29,595 bases of DNA from a virus: the IMG/VR virus record IMGVR_UViG_3300021963_000481, positions 1-29,595 of that record; one strand, 5' to 3'. Shown here piece after piece: positions 6,295 to 12,423 of the stretch. A program made the position numbers and the translations under genes. The notes under the pieces were generated by a model, which saw only the letters and a list, made by a program, of their open reading frames with translations, was not told the origin of the DNA and did no database searches. Numbering within the stretch: position 1 is the first letter of the stretch; every line of letters begins with the position of its first letter.

Positions 6295-6459
6295 ATGACC
6301 ACCATCACCCTCACGCTGGAGCAGGCTGCGACCGCGCTGCGGTGCGTCGAGGCATGCAGCTACTTTTCGGACACGCTTGAAGCAACCTTTGAATTGCGCC
6401 GCGTTGAACTGCGCCAGCGCCTAAACACCGCCATCAACAACGCTATGAAGGACAACTGA
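6295..6459 (+). CDS. Hypothetical micro-protein, 54 aa
   Basis: A 54-residue, mainly helical protein (TLTLEQAATALRCVEACSYF, then FELRRVELRQRLNTAINNAM) with a good AGGAG ribosome binding site seven bases before the ATG. It follows the previous gene after 12 bp. The heptad-like Leu/Val spacing suggests a two-helix hairpin. The function is unknown. Confidence 0.55.
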   Translation: MTTITLTLEQAATALRCVEACSYFSDTLEATFELRRVELRQRLNTAINNAMKDN

Positions 6460-6460
6460 C

Positions 6461-6565
6461 ATGAAATACCGCATCCGGGACGCCGTCGCTGACCTGCTCG
6501 CCTGCATCGCAATCTTCGCCATCGGCTTCGGCCTGATGCTGATCGCTCACGGGATGGGGTGGTGA
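6461..6565 (+). CDS. Single-pass membrane micro-protein, 34 aa
   Basis: The 34-residue product has a charged N-terminus (MKYRIRDAVAD) and one hydrophobic helix (LLACIAIFAIGFGLMLIAHG), so it is likely an inner-membrane micro-protein. It starts one base after the stop of the preceding gene. I recall very similar short proteins in other proteobacterial phages, so it is probably a conserved gene. Its function is unknown. Confidence 0.6.
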   Translation: MKYRIRDAVADLLACIAIFAIGFGLMLIAHGMGW

Positions 6566-6566
6566 G

Positions 6567-6758
6567 ATGGCCGTAAAGCTCGGTGCCGACGACACACATA
6601 TCGTCCTGACCGCCCTGTGGGATTATCTTGAGACACTAACCATCGTCAATGACACTGCGCCGACCCCGCAGGTAACTTTAAGGATCGCCAGCGTTAATCG
6701 CCTCATAAAGCACTACAAGCAATCGTACTTCGCACTGGACAGATTGGGGATCAAATAA
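6567..6758 (+). CDS. Hypothetical early protein, 63 aa
   Basis: A 63-residue helical protein (HIVLTALWDYLETL, then ASVNRLIKHYKQSYFALDRLG). The ATG follows the stop of the membrane micro-protein by one base, and its own stop overlaps the next ATG as TAATG, so the genes are probably coupled. No DNA-binding, metal-binding or membrane motif is visible. Confidence 0.5.
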   Translation: MAVKLGADDTHIVLTALWDYLETLTIVNDTAPTPQVTLRIASVNRLIKHYKQSYFALDRLGIK

Positions 6759-6934
6759 TGACCGAAGCAGACAAACTCCGCGAGTACATCGCCACGAAAG
6801 AGAAACAGCTTGCCGATCTTGAGGCAAAGTACCCCGGAGTTAGACCGGGCTGGGTCTCAGAAGAGACGACCACACTGTGGTTCTACCTGATGGACGCCAA
6901 GGCTGAATTGGAAAAACTGGAAGCAAAGGAATAA
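6758..6934 (+). CDS. Hypothetical coiled-coil protein, 58 aa
   Basis: A 58-residue protein made of two charged amphipathic helices (KLREYIATKEKQLADLEAK and TTLWFYLMDAKAELEKLEA) around a short WVSEE turn. It is probably a small helical hairpin or coiled coil. It overlaps the upstream stop by one base and ends three bases before the next gene. The Lys/Glu/Leu-rich style anticipates the coiled-coil family further downstream, but I see no sequence identity. Confidence 0.5.
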   Translation: MTEADKLREYIATKEKQLADLEAKYPGVRPGWVSEETTTLWFYLMDAKAELEKLEAKE

Positions 6935-6937
6935 CAA

Positions 6938-7339
6938 ATGCAACAAACAATCTTACTGACCAACCAACTCGCCACGGGCAGTGCCTTTGCCTTGACCGAG
7001 AGCAACGAGAACGTCTTCATCCCGAGCAAGGTCATGCTCGAAAAAGGCGTGCGCGTCGGCCAGAAGGTGCAGGCCATCGTCGTGCCTAACATGACCCGGC
7101 CCGACCGCACGCCTTGGCTGGCGGTGAGCATTTTGGACGCAGCACCTCTGCCGCAAGATGACGCGCTGGCTGAGATGATCTTGGACACCATCGCCTTCGA
7201 TGGCCGTGGCACCGTTGAGGAAATCGCGACATCTCTGAACATGGCCGACGCCAAGATTTCCGCAAAGCTGTCTGAGTTGGCAGCGTCGGGGCAGTTGGTG
7301 CGGCTGACCTGCTTTGATTTCCCGGAGGAGGACGCATGA
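6938..7339 (+). CDS. OB-fold plus winged-helix protein (possible transcription regulator)
   Basis: A 133-residue two-domain protein. Residues about 4-66 are strand-rich, with GSAFALTESNENVFIPSKV and VRVGQKVQAIVVPN, a layout like the cold-shock/S1 OB fold. Residues 77-126 look like a winged helix: AEMILDTIAFDGRGTVEEIA, then LNMADAKISAKLSELAASGQ and a wing-like VRLTCFDF. Together this could bind RNA or DNA and regulate early expression. Similar small fusions occur in other phages as I remember, but I cannot name the family. It overlaps the next gene by 4 bp. Confidence 0.6.
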   Translation: MQQTILLTNQLATGSAFALTESNENVFIPSKVMLEKGVRVGQKVQAIVVPNMTRPDRTPWLAVSILDAAPLPQDDALAEMILDTIAFDGRGTVEEIATSLNMADAKISAKLSELAASGQLVRLTCFDFPEEDA

Positions 7340-7554
7340 TGTTCTGGAACAGAGAACCGAAGACCATGCCTGTGCGTGACGTGCAGTCCGAGGCGGTGGC
7401 AGCGATCATTCAGGGCGCAGCGATCCTGCCCTCGAAGCGGCTGACCAACGCGATCTACACCGCCTTGCTCGACAACCGCGACATGAGCGTGGCGGAACTG
7501 GATGACTTGGCAAACAAGATTTCGCGGCTGGCTTGGAACAGGGGGCGCAGATGA
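7336..7554 (+). CDS. Hypothetical early protein, 72 aa
   Basis: A helical 72-residue protein with a basic tail (ISRLAWNRGRR). Two possible ATGs lie next to each other (7336 and 7339); the first overlaps the upstream stop, so it is kept. The stop overlaps the next ATG as ATGA. The SVAELDDLANKISRLAW segment has an HTH-like feel, but the motif is not convincing enough to call DNA binding. Confidence 0.5.
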   Translation: MMFWNREPKTMPVRDVQSEAVAAIIQGAAILPSKRLTNAIYTALLDNRDMSVAELDDLANKISRLAWNRGRR

Positions 7555-7922
7555 CTGACGGAGAAGCGAGAGAGATGGCCCGCGAACTGGTGCGCGGCAG
7601 CATTATAGAGGACGCGGCATCGCAATTCATCGCACAAATCCTAAAGCACGCTCACGACGAGAGAGTTAAGCCCCTGCGAAAGCAGGTGGCAGCCCTTGAA
7701 GCCAAGCTGGCGAAGGCGGTGGAGGCGTTGGACAGTGTGATGGTTGGCGGCAATCACCTTGCGACGATACTGCCCGACAACTTCCCGCCAGCGGAAACAG
7801 AGCCGCTCATTGCATTAGAGACAGTGGGATATGGATATGGCTATGAGGTGTGGTGCTGTTGGCGATCCATCATGCTGGCCCGCACCACCCTCGCAGAACT
7901 GACAGGAGGTAAGGATGAGTGA
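7551..7922 (+). CDS. Mosaic coiled-coil family protein A, 123 aa
   Basis: The first of four neighbouring genes that share modules. It is mostly helical, with KQVAALEAKLAKAVEAL at 44-60, coded by a 35-bp stretch (7692-7726) that is identical at 8486-8520. The C-terminal half is aromatic (GYGYGYEVWCCWRS) and ends in TTLAELTGG, a tail repeated in related form by the next genes. The start at 7551, which makes an ATGA overlap, is preferred over the in-frame ATG at 7533. The role is unknown; a scaffold or antagonist of a host factor is possible. Confidence 0.6.
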   Translation: MTDGEAREMARELVRGSIIEDAASQFIAQILKHAHDERVKPLRKQVAALEAKLAKAVEALDSVMVGGNHLATILPDNFPPAETEPLIALETVGYGYGYEVWCCWRSIMLARTTLAELTGGKDE

Positions 7923-8274
7923 TGATCTGGTGAAGCGCATCAAAGATCGTGGCGATTGGCTTGTTGATGCCGTGGCGACTGCGACCCAAAACAGGATGTT
8001 CCTTCGTGGCGAACCTGAGTGCGATGACGTGGCGTGTGACGCAATTCGCATGAACGGTGAAAAAGCCATGAGCCAAATTGCAAAACCACTGGCCGACCGC
8101 ATTGAAGCCCTCGAAGCCAAGCTGGCGAAGGCGGAGGCTGGGCTGCTCGCCATTGCTAAGCGCGATGAGCAAATGATCTGGGGCGAAGATTATGAGGTGG
8201 AAGAAGCATTCAAAGATATGCGCGACATCGCCCTCGCCACCCTCGCAGATATCCAAGGAGAGAGCCATGACTGA
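7915..8274 (+). CDS. Mosaic coiled-coil family protein B, 119 aa
   Basis: A 119-residue helical protein with ADRIEALEAKLAKAEAGL at 60-77. The module is shared with its neighbours: 8107-8138 matches 7692-7726 almost base for base. An ADRIEAL lead-in also appears in proteins C and D. The N-terminus (DDLVKRIKDRGDWLVDAVAT) resembles short phage Ead/Ea22-type openings, but weakly. AGGAGG lies before the ATG, and the end overlaps gene C by 8 bp. The tail (ALATLADIQGESHD) resembles that of protein C. Confidence 0.6.
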   Translation: MSDDLVKRIKDRGDWLVDAVATATQNRMFLRGEPECDDVACDAIRMNGEKAMSQIAKPLADRIEALEAKLAKAEAGLLAIAKRDEQMIWGEDYEVEEAFKDMRDIALATLADIQGESHD

Positions 8275-8298
8275 CGAAGAACTGATCGCACGGCTGCG
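8259..8298 (+). repeat. 40-bp direct repeat at gene start (second copy 8617-8656)
   Basis: A 40-bp stretch covering the ribosome binding site and first codons of protein C is repeated identically at 8617-8656 at the start of protein D. Further copies of other modules occur: 8341-8382 against 8702-8743 (one mismatch in 42) and 7692-7726 against 8486-8520 (identical over 35). They indicate duplication and module exchange within the early block, about 360 bp apart. Confidence 0.85.
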
Positions 8299-8632
8299 CC
8301 TCTACGGAAGCAAGTTTCACCATGAGTTTGGCCACAACGACGCCGCCGACCGCATCGAAGCCCTGACCAAGGAGCGGGATGCAGCACGTCAGGACGCCAA
8401 GGCTGCGGAGGATGAGTTGGAAATGCAGGAGCAAGAAGCCTGCATGATGGAGAACGACTACATCAAGCTTGAGAAGGAGCGGGACGCCCTTGAAGCCAAG
8501 CTGGCGAAGGCGGTGGAGGCTGCTGGTAAAATGCTGGATGCCTTCTGTGTCCACGAGGACAGCCACCAGAGTGCAGCATATGAGGCTATGTGCGCCGCCC
8601 TCGCAGAGACCGAAAGAGAGAGCCATGACTGA
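8267..8632 (+). CDS. Mosaic coiled-coil family protein C, 121 aa
   Basis: It begins MTDEELIARLRLYGSK, then AADRIEALTKERDAA (26-40), a long charged helix, and DALEAKLAKAVEA (73-85), and ends in ESHD. It is the full mosaic: its start is shared with D, its second module with B and D, and its LEAKLAKAVEA module with A. The predicted fold is one long coiled coil. The start at 8267 lies in the repeated 40-bp block, and an in-frame ATG at 8192 is less likely because it would lie inside gene B. No enzymatic motif is seen. Confidence 0.62.
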   Translation: MTDEELIARLRLYGSKFHHEFGHNDAADRIEALTKERDAARQDAKAAEDELEMQEQEACMMENDYIKLEKERDALEAKLAKAVEAAGKMLDAFCVHEDSHQSAAYEAMCAALAETERESHD

Positions 8633-8864
8633 CGAAGAACTGATCGCACGGCTGCGGGAACTAGACGGATGGGTCATGCTTGGAGCGCACACACATCTTG
8701 CCGCCGCCGACCGTATCGAAGCCCTGACCAAGGAGCGGGATGCGCTTCGGTCTGCACTAGGCCGCATCCGCCCTGTACCAGAAAGAATTTTGCGCGGCAT
8801 TCCTGTTCGCGATTTGGCAGAAACACTGGCCGAGGCTGACAGCGCGTTGAGCAAAGGAGCATGA
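8625..8864 (+). CDS. Mosaic coiled-coil family protein D, 79 aa
   Basis: The shortest family member. It starts MTDEELIARLRELDG exactly as protein C does, followed by a divergent stretch and AADRIEALTKERDAL (27-41). The second half (ALGRIRPVPERILRGIPVR, then AETLAEADSALSKG) is unrelated to C. It lacks the LEAKLAKA module, so it looks like a truncated or recombined copy. It overlaps C by 8 bp and the next gene by 4 bp. Confidence 0.6.
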   Translation: MTDEELIARLRELDGWVMLGAHTHLAAADRIEALTKERDALRSALGRIRPVPERILRGIPVRDLAETLAEADSALSKGA

Positions 8865-9049
8865 CCAGATCCGCCAGCGACAGCCCGGCGGCCCGCGCCC
8901 TGCGTGACGCAGGCTACGTCAAGCTGCCGGGGTGGTGGGTTAAGCAATCAGACTTCGAGCTGATAGAGTATATGGCCAGGCAGAGATTGCCTGAGATAGA
9001 GACCATCAAAAGGAGAGCCGAGAATGAATGGCCGAAGGATTATTACTAG
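8861..9049 (+). CDS. Hypothetical early protein, 62 aa
   Basis: A 62-residue protein with the segment ARALRDAGYVKLPGWWVKQSD, which reads like the short helix and aromatic turn at the start of many phage regulators, and a charged helical end (EIETIKRRAENEWPKDYY). It overlaps protein D as ATGA and shares its last 26 bp with the next gene. No clear domain; DNA binding is possible but unsupported. Confidence 0.55.
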   Translation: MTRSASDSPAARALRDAGYVKLPGWWVKQSDFELIEYMARQRLPEIETIKRRAENEWPKDYY

Positions 9050-9332
9050 GGATATGATGGAGGCTGCCCTAGCCAAGCGCTGGAATGCAGGCCAGGCAAG
9101 CAAGCACTTTGGCTTTCATCGCAAGTCGATCGAATCTGCGTGCGAAAGGTTCGGCATCGTGCTGCCGCTGATGACATTCGGCAAGCCGCTCACTGCGCCG
9201 CAGCGTGTGTGGGTCGATGAGATCCAGCCATACAAGCCGCCCAAGAAGGTGAAGCTGTCGGCCAGCAAGGCATCGATCGAACGTGCATTGGCAAAGCAAG
9301 CCGAGGCAAAGCGGTTGCAGGCTTCCAGCTGA
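9024..9332 (+). CDS. HTH protein closing the early block, 102 aa
   Basis: A 102-residue protein with a probable helix-turn-helix at 22-44 (AGQASKHFGFHRKSIESACERFG), similar in layout to GcrA- or transposase-like HTHs. A Lys-rich tail (PYKPPKKVKLSASKASIERALAKQAEAKR) suggests nucleic-acid contact. It is the last early gene and ends 16 bp before the long inverted repeat at 9349. The GGAG before the ATG at 9024 lies inside the previous gene. It may be a regulator of late genes, but that is inference. Confidence 0.6.
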   Translation: MNGRRIITRDMMEAALAKRWNAGQASKHFGFHRKSIESACERFGIVLPLMTFGKPLTAPQRVWVDEIQPYKPPKKVKLSASKASIERALAKQAEAKRLQASS

Positions 9333-9348
9333 CCCGATAACCTAAACA

Positions 9349-9425
9349 GCGAGGGGCGCAGCACAGGCTTTGTGTTGGTCAAGATCAGACTGCGCTACGG
9401 CTCATCTTCATCAGGCGCCCCTCGC
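9349..9425. other. Long inverted repeat between converging early and late blocks
   Basis: GCGAGGGGCGC (9349-9359) and GCGCCCCTCGC (9415-9425) form a perfect 11-bp stem around 55 nt. Within the loop, CACA/TGTG and AAGAT/ATCTT can form two internal hairpins, giving a three-way-junction shape on either strand. It lies just after the last early gene and abuts the stop of the last late gene (9428). No T-tract follows on either strand, so it is not a standard terminator; it may be a structured 3' end. Confidence 0.55.
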
Positions 9426-9427
9426 GA

Positions 9428-10183
9428 TCACTGCGTCTCCGTGATCAAGATCCCCTCAATCGAAGCCGACACAGAGTTAGGCTGTTGCTTCGAGCAAAAG
9501 GCTTTGGCTTCCAGATCAGATTTCTCAGGCAAGGCGATCGGGAAATCAAACCAGAAGTCGATGAACTTGTTGTTCAGGTTTACGATCGCCGCATTCTGGA
9601 ATGGCAGCCCGAACAGCCTATACACTAGGCGCCCGGTGATGAATGCGTTGGTCGTGTCAGATCCATGCGAGATGGTGCCGTGCGTGATGTAGAACGTGCG
9701 CCCAGCCGGCACTGTGTATCGTGCGCTCTCTGTCCTGTTGTGACCGTTGAAGATCCGCTCATACACCGTGGCCGGCACACCTGCCGTGACCGTGCCGACA
9801 CCGATGTAGATGTTAAGCGCAGTCGGGTCGGCCAGCACATAGGCGTTCTGAATGCGCAGGTATGACAGCGTGGTGGTCACGGCTGTCTGGCCGGTGAGCG
9901 TGACGATCTCATTGATCGGCATGTAGTTGGCGTCCAGGCCGTTGATCATCACCTGGCATGTGGCAGTGGCATCGTCCGACGACACCAGCATCTGCACGGC
10001 AGCTGTCGGGTAGGTGTATAGGCCGCCCTGATACCAGATGGTTTCCTCGACGTTCTCAACATTTGAGTTGTTACCGTACACAAAGACAGGCGTGCCGTTC
10101 GTGACATGCCCCATGGAGGCACGCAGGTTAAACGGCATCTCCTTGTGCAGCTGCCAGCTGTGGTGGGCTTCAAGATCAGTCAT
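9428..10183 (-). CDS. Probable virion protein, 251 aa
   Basis: A beta-rich 251-residue protein. Its features are VFVYGNNSNVENVEETIWYQ, GGLYTYPTAAVQMLVSS, LTGQTAVTTTLSYLRIQNA, VGTVTAGVPATVYERI and YTVPAGRTFYITHG. I recall similar proteins in marine podophages, where they lie in the structural region, so a virion (perhaps baseplate or decoration) role is likely, though unproven. It is the final gene of the late operon, and the start overlaps the DUF6321-like gene by 8 bp. Confidence 0.6.
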   Translation of the reverse strand: MTDLEAHHSWQLHKEMPFNLRASMGHVTNGTPVFVYGNNSNVENVEETIWYQGGLYTYPTAAVQMLVSSDDATATCQVMINGLDANYMPINEIVTLTGQTAVTTTLSYLRIQNAYVLADPTALNIYIGVGTVTAGVPATVYERIFNGHNRTESARYTVPAGRTFYITHGTISHGSDTTNAFITGRLVYRLFGLPFQNAAIVNLNNKFIDFWFDFPIALPEKSDLEAKAFCSKQQPNSVSASIEGILITETQ

Positions 10184-10481
10184 CTTTATTCCTCGCGCTG
10201 ATCGCCGATGCTTTCTTCTTGGCGTCGGCCTTGCTGCTTGCGCCCCAGGCCATCAGAGACTTGAGCAACCTGGTCGGCTTGCCGTCCTTATCACGCTCCG
10301 GCCCAGGCATGTTACCCATACGCGCCAGGAACGAGGCGCGTCGTGGGTTGTCGCCAGACTTCACCGGCGCCTTGAGATCCGAGCCAGGGTTCTCACGCTC
10401 ATAGGAGCGGCGCCCCTTTTCGTTCAGGCCGCCGCTCTCTGCCTTGCCTTCCGATCGCTGCCAGGCTGGAGACTTAGCCAC
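10176..10481 (-). CDS. DUF6321-like small basic protein
   Basis: 101 residues, very basic. PAWQRSEGKAESGGLNEKGR near the start and NPRRASFLARMGNMPGPE, then LLKSLMAWGASSKADAKKKA, match the DUF6321 family as I remember it, found in many aquatic phages. The function is unknown; the basic composition suggests it binds nucleic acid or sits in the capsid. The start is GTG, in an 8-bp overlap (GTGGCTAA) with the end of the 51-aa gene before it. Confidence 0.7.
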   Translation of the reverse strand: MAKSPAWQRSEGKAESGGLNEKGRRSYERENPGSDLKAPVKSGDNPRRASFLARMGNMPGPERDKDGKPTRLLKSLMAWGASSKADAKKKASAISARNKDD

Positions 10482-10629
10482 CCTTCTTCTCCTTCTCCTT
10501 GAACGGCCCAGACTTGCGGGTCATCAGGGAGTAGGTCTTGTCGTCGATCGTGCTGTCGTCCTTGTCGCGAGACGTGCCAGCTTCCTTGCGCTTGTTCATG
10601 TTCGCGTACAGTCCAGGCTTCTTGTCCAT
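10474..10629 (-). CDS. Small conserved phage protein (PGLYANMNKRKEAGTSR), 51 aa
   Basis: The product begins MDKKPGLYANMNKRKEAGTSR, continues DKDDSTIDDKTYSLM and ends in KEKEKKGG. I recall this short basic protein beside DUF6321-like genes in many aquatic phages, so it is probably genuine despite its size. It starts 4 bp after the endolysin stop and overlaps the downstream gene by 8 bp. The function is unknown; its heavy charge and lack of hydrophobic core suggest disorder. Confidence 0.65.
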   Translation of the reverse strand: MDKKPGLYANMNKRKEAGTSRDKDDSTIDDKTYSLMTRKSGPFKEKEKKGG

Positions 10630-10633
10630 CGCG

Positions 10634-11506
10634 TCACCCAATCAGTTTGCCAAGTGTCTTTGGGCCGGCCACACCGTCAGCCGTCAGCCCGTTGGCCGCC
10701 TGCCACTTCTTCAGCGCAGCTTCAGTGCCAGGGCCGAAGTCGCCGTCAGCCGTCAGGCCCAGGGCAGCCTGCATCTTCTTGACCAGCTCACCCTTGGCGC
10801 CACGACGCAAGACCTGCGTGACAGCGTCGGTGATCTGCGAGTTCACCTCGTTGGTGTTGGCTGCACGCAAGGGGATCTTGCCTGTGAGAATGGCCATGGC
10901 TTTGTCGTAGCGCTGCTTGCGATCGGCCAGGCCGATGTCGCCGCCGTTGATGATCTTCGTCATCCGCACCACGTCGCCGGTGTCGGCAACTGCATTCAGG
11001 TTCTTGGTGTTCCAGAACCACAGGGCCGAGGCCAGCGCACCCTCCTTGGTCTCCAACCACTCGGCGGCTTGCTCCGCTGTCATGTCGTAGTCTTTGGCAA
11101 AGCGAGTATAGTTGTCACGACCGGTCAATTGTTTGAGACCGCGTCCAATAAATTTGGCTCCGTCCCCAGGCTGGGTATTGCCAAGTTTGCTAGTGCGGTT
11201 CTCGTCCATATAGACGTAGTTCGCAATCTTCTCAGGGTTCCGAGCATACTCTGCAGCGTTGCGCTTGCCTGGTCCGAAGTACCGAGGGAAGACACGCTCA
11301 AGCGATTGCTGGGAATAATTGAGGTTCTCGCGCAGTTGGTTGAAGTCACCTGACTCATGGGCGCATTGGCTAGTAAATCCAGCAATACGCTCTGGTGTCG
11401 TGATGCCATACTTCGGCAGCGCCTTGTTCAGCTCCTCGCACCAGGCATCCACTTCCTTGTTGGTCGGGATCATGGCACGCAGTTGATCAACGGTCAGAAG
11501 GGTCAT
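10634..11506 (-). CDS. Endolysin: GH19 chitinase-like lysozyme with C-terminal peptidoglycan-binding domain
   Basis: A 290-residue endolysin that degrades peptidoglycan at the end of infection. The GH19-type catalytic domain (about 1-212) shows CAHESGDFNQLRENLNY, whose E51 and E60 are the likely acid/base pair, and KFIGRGLKQLTGRDNY (118-133). A peptidoglycan-binding (PG_binding_1) domain follows at about 231-290: LRRGAKGELVKKMQAALG, DGDFGPGTEAALKKWQ and DGVAGPKTLGKL. No signal peptide is visible, so it should need a holin to reach the cell wall. AGGAG lies before the ATG. The C-terminal position of the binding domain is a common layout, though some GH19 endolysins carry it first. Confidence 0.9.
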   Translation of the reverse strand: MTLLTVDQLRAMIPTNKEVDAWCEELNKALPKYGITTPERIAGFTSQCAHESGDFNQLRENLNYSQQSLERVFPRYFGPGKRNAAEYARNPEKIANYVYMDENRTSKLGNTQPGDGAKFIGRGLKQLTGRDNYTRFAKDYDMTAEQAAEWLETKEGALASALWFWNTKNLNAVADTGDVVRMTKIINGGDIGLADRKQRYDKAMAILTGKIPLRAANTNEVNSQITDAVTQVLRRGAKGELVKKMQAALGLTADGDFGPGTEAALKKWQAANGLTADGVAGPKTLGKLIG

Positions 11507-11516
11507 TCACTTTCTC

Positions 11517-11924
11517 CTATTCGCACCAGGATTGTTTCGCATCGCCCTTGTACGGACGAGCCAAGCCGGCAGAGATCAGGCTTTGAGCTAGGCTCTGGTG
11601 GTCCAGGTAAACATCGCCCAGCACCCGACCACCATACTTATCCCACTTCAAGATCTGCACATCGATCTCTGTGGCATTGGCAACCGCGTCTTTTGTAAAC
11701 GCGCTTGCCTTTCTAGCGAGGGCTGCCTCCGCGTCGCATTGAGCGCGAGGGGCTTTTTCTGGGGTGTCGATGCCCATGACCCTGATGGACAGCTTGGGTG
11801 GCAGGGGCGACGGGAGAAAATCCACCGCAATCTCCACGGTATCGCCGTCAATGACGCGGGTAATTTCATAGGGCGTGGCGACGGCGGGGGCGGTCGATAG
11901 AAGCAGGGCAACGATCCATCTCAT
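11517..11924 (-). CDS. Secreted thermonuclease (SNase-like)
   Basis: 135 residues with a signal peptide-like start (MRWIVALLLSTAPAVA) followed by an SNase fold. Catalytic residues match staphylococcal nuclease: VIDGDTV (23-30, metal-binding D26/D28), IRVMGIDTPE (R48, D53, E56) and KYGGRVLGD (R100). It should be exported to the periplasm and cut DNA or RNA there. Two cysteines (63, 134) could form a disulphide, which would fit a periplasmic location. It sits between a 75-aa gene and the endolysin. The start overlaps the previous stop as ATGA. Confidence 0.82.
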   Translation of the reverse strand: MRWIVALLLSTAPAVATPYEITRVIDGDTVEIAVDFLPSPLPPKLSIRVMGIDTPEKAPRAQCDAEAALARKASAFTKDAVANATEIDVQILKWDKYGGRVLGDVYLDHQSLAQSLISAGLARPYKGDAKQSWCE

Positions 11925-12148
11925 TTCTTGGGTCTCTTGATCGGCACCTTCTTGGTGACAGCGCCCAGCACAGCTTCCTGTGCCATGTCCTTACCCATGC
12001 CGCCAAGCAGGTCACCGACGTTTCCCGTGGCAGCGATCTTAATGGCGTTCTCGACCGGGTCGGGCAAGTCCACCTTGTCCAGCACAGCGTCAACGACCTT
12101 CGCCTTAGCCTTGCGGCCAATCATCATTCCGATCATGCGTCCGATCAT
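11921..12148 (-). CDS. Hypothetical protein, 75 aa
   Basis: A 75-residue protein starting MIGRMIGMMIGRKAKAK, followed by an amphipathic stretch and a basic end (VTKKVPIKRPKK). The Gly/Met-rich start might insert weakly in a membrane, but it is not a clear transmembrane helix. GGAG lies before the ATG, and it is coupled to its neighbours by ATGA overlaps on both sides. No family recognised. It could belong to the lysis group by position. Confidence 0.5.
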   Translation of the reverse strand: MIGRMIGMMIGRKAKAKVVDAVLDKVDLPDPVENAIKIAATGNVGDLLGGMGKDMAQEAVLGAVTKKVPIKRPKK

Positions 12149-12423
12149 TCTTTCGGCTCCTGTGACGACGGCTCGTTGCCGCCCTTGTTGCGGTTGCTTC
12201 CTGCCGAAAGTACGCCGCCAAGCGCACCAACCAGAAAGCTGGCGATAGGGGTCAGGATGGAGAACAGCGCGCGGTCGTTCTCTGAACTCTCACCCAGAGG
12301 CTGGGTCACGAAGATCAGGGCGTAGAGCGTGAAGAACACGATGCCGCCCAAGGTGCAGGTCAAGGCCACGCCGATGAAGTAGCGCAGCTTGGCTTCCATG
12401 AAATCAGGGTCGTTCTTGCTCAT
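12145..12423 (-). CDS. Holin candidate, two transmembrane segments, 92 aa
   Basis: From the ATG at 12423 the 92-residue product has a charged start (MSKNDPDFMEAKLRYF), a first membrane helix (IGVALTCTLGGIVFFTLYALIFV), a short polar loop (QPLGESSENDRAL) and a second helix (ILTPIASFLVGALGGVLSAG). The polar, Lys-rich tail (NRNKGGNEPSSQEPKE) is cytoplasmic-like. This topology and size fit a small holin, which would release the GH19 endolysin. The start forms an ATGA overlap with the upstream stop, and AGGAG precedes it; the ATG at 12471 is less likely. Alternative: an unrelated membrane protein. Confidence 0.6.
   Translation of the reverse strand: MSKNDPDFMEAKLRYFIGVALTCTLGGIVFFTLYALIFVTQPLGESSENDRALFSILTPIASFLVGALGGVLSAGSNRNKGGNEPSSQEPKE

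Noticed and set aside
7692-8743. CRISPR-like array because of repeats at 7692, 8107, 8259, 8341, 8486, 8617 and 8702
   Set aside because: Repeats differ from each other, lie in coding frames, and have irregular spacing; they are gene modules, not array repeats.
9349-9425. Hammerhead ribozyme suggested by CTGATGA right after the first stem arm on the minus strand
   Set aside because: The second conserved element GAAA is missing at the required place; the sequence after the second stem reads GACCAA. The structure is kept only as an unexplained inverted repeat.
10538-11353. Rightward open frame of 271 codons opposite the endolysin
   Set aside because: The GH19 and peptidoglycan-binding motifs on the other strand are decisive, and the rightward frame has no ribosome site or recognisable feature.
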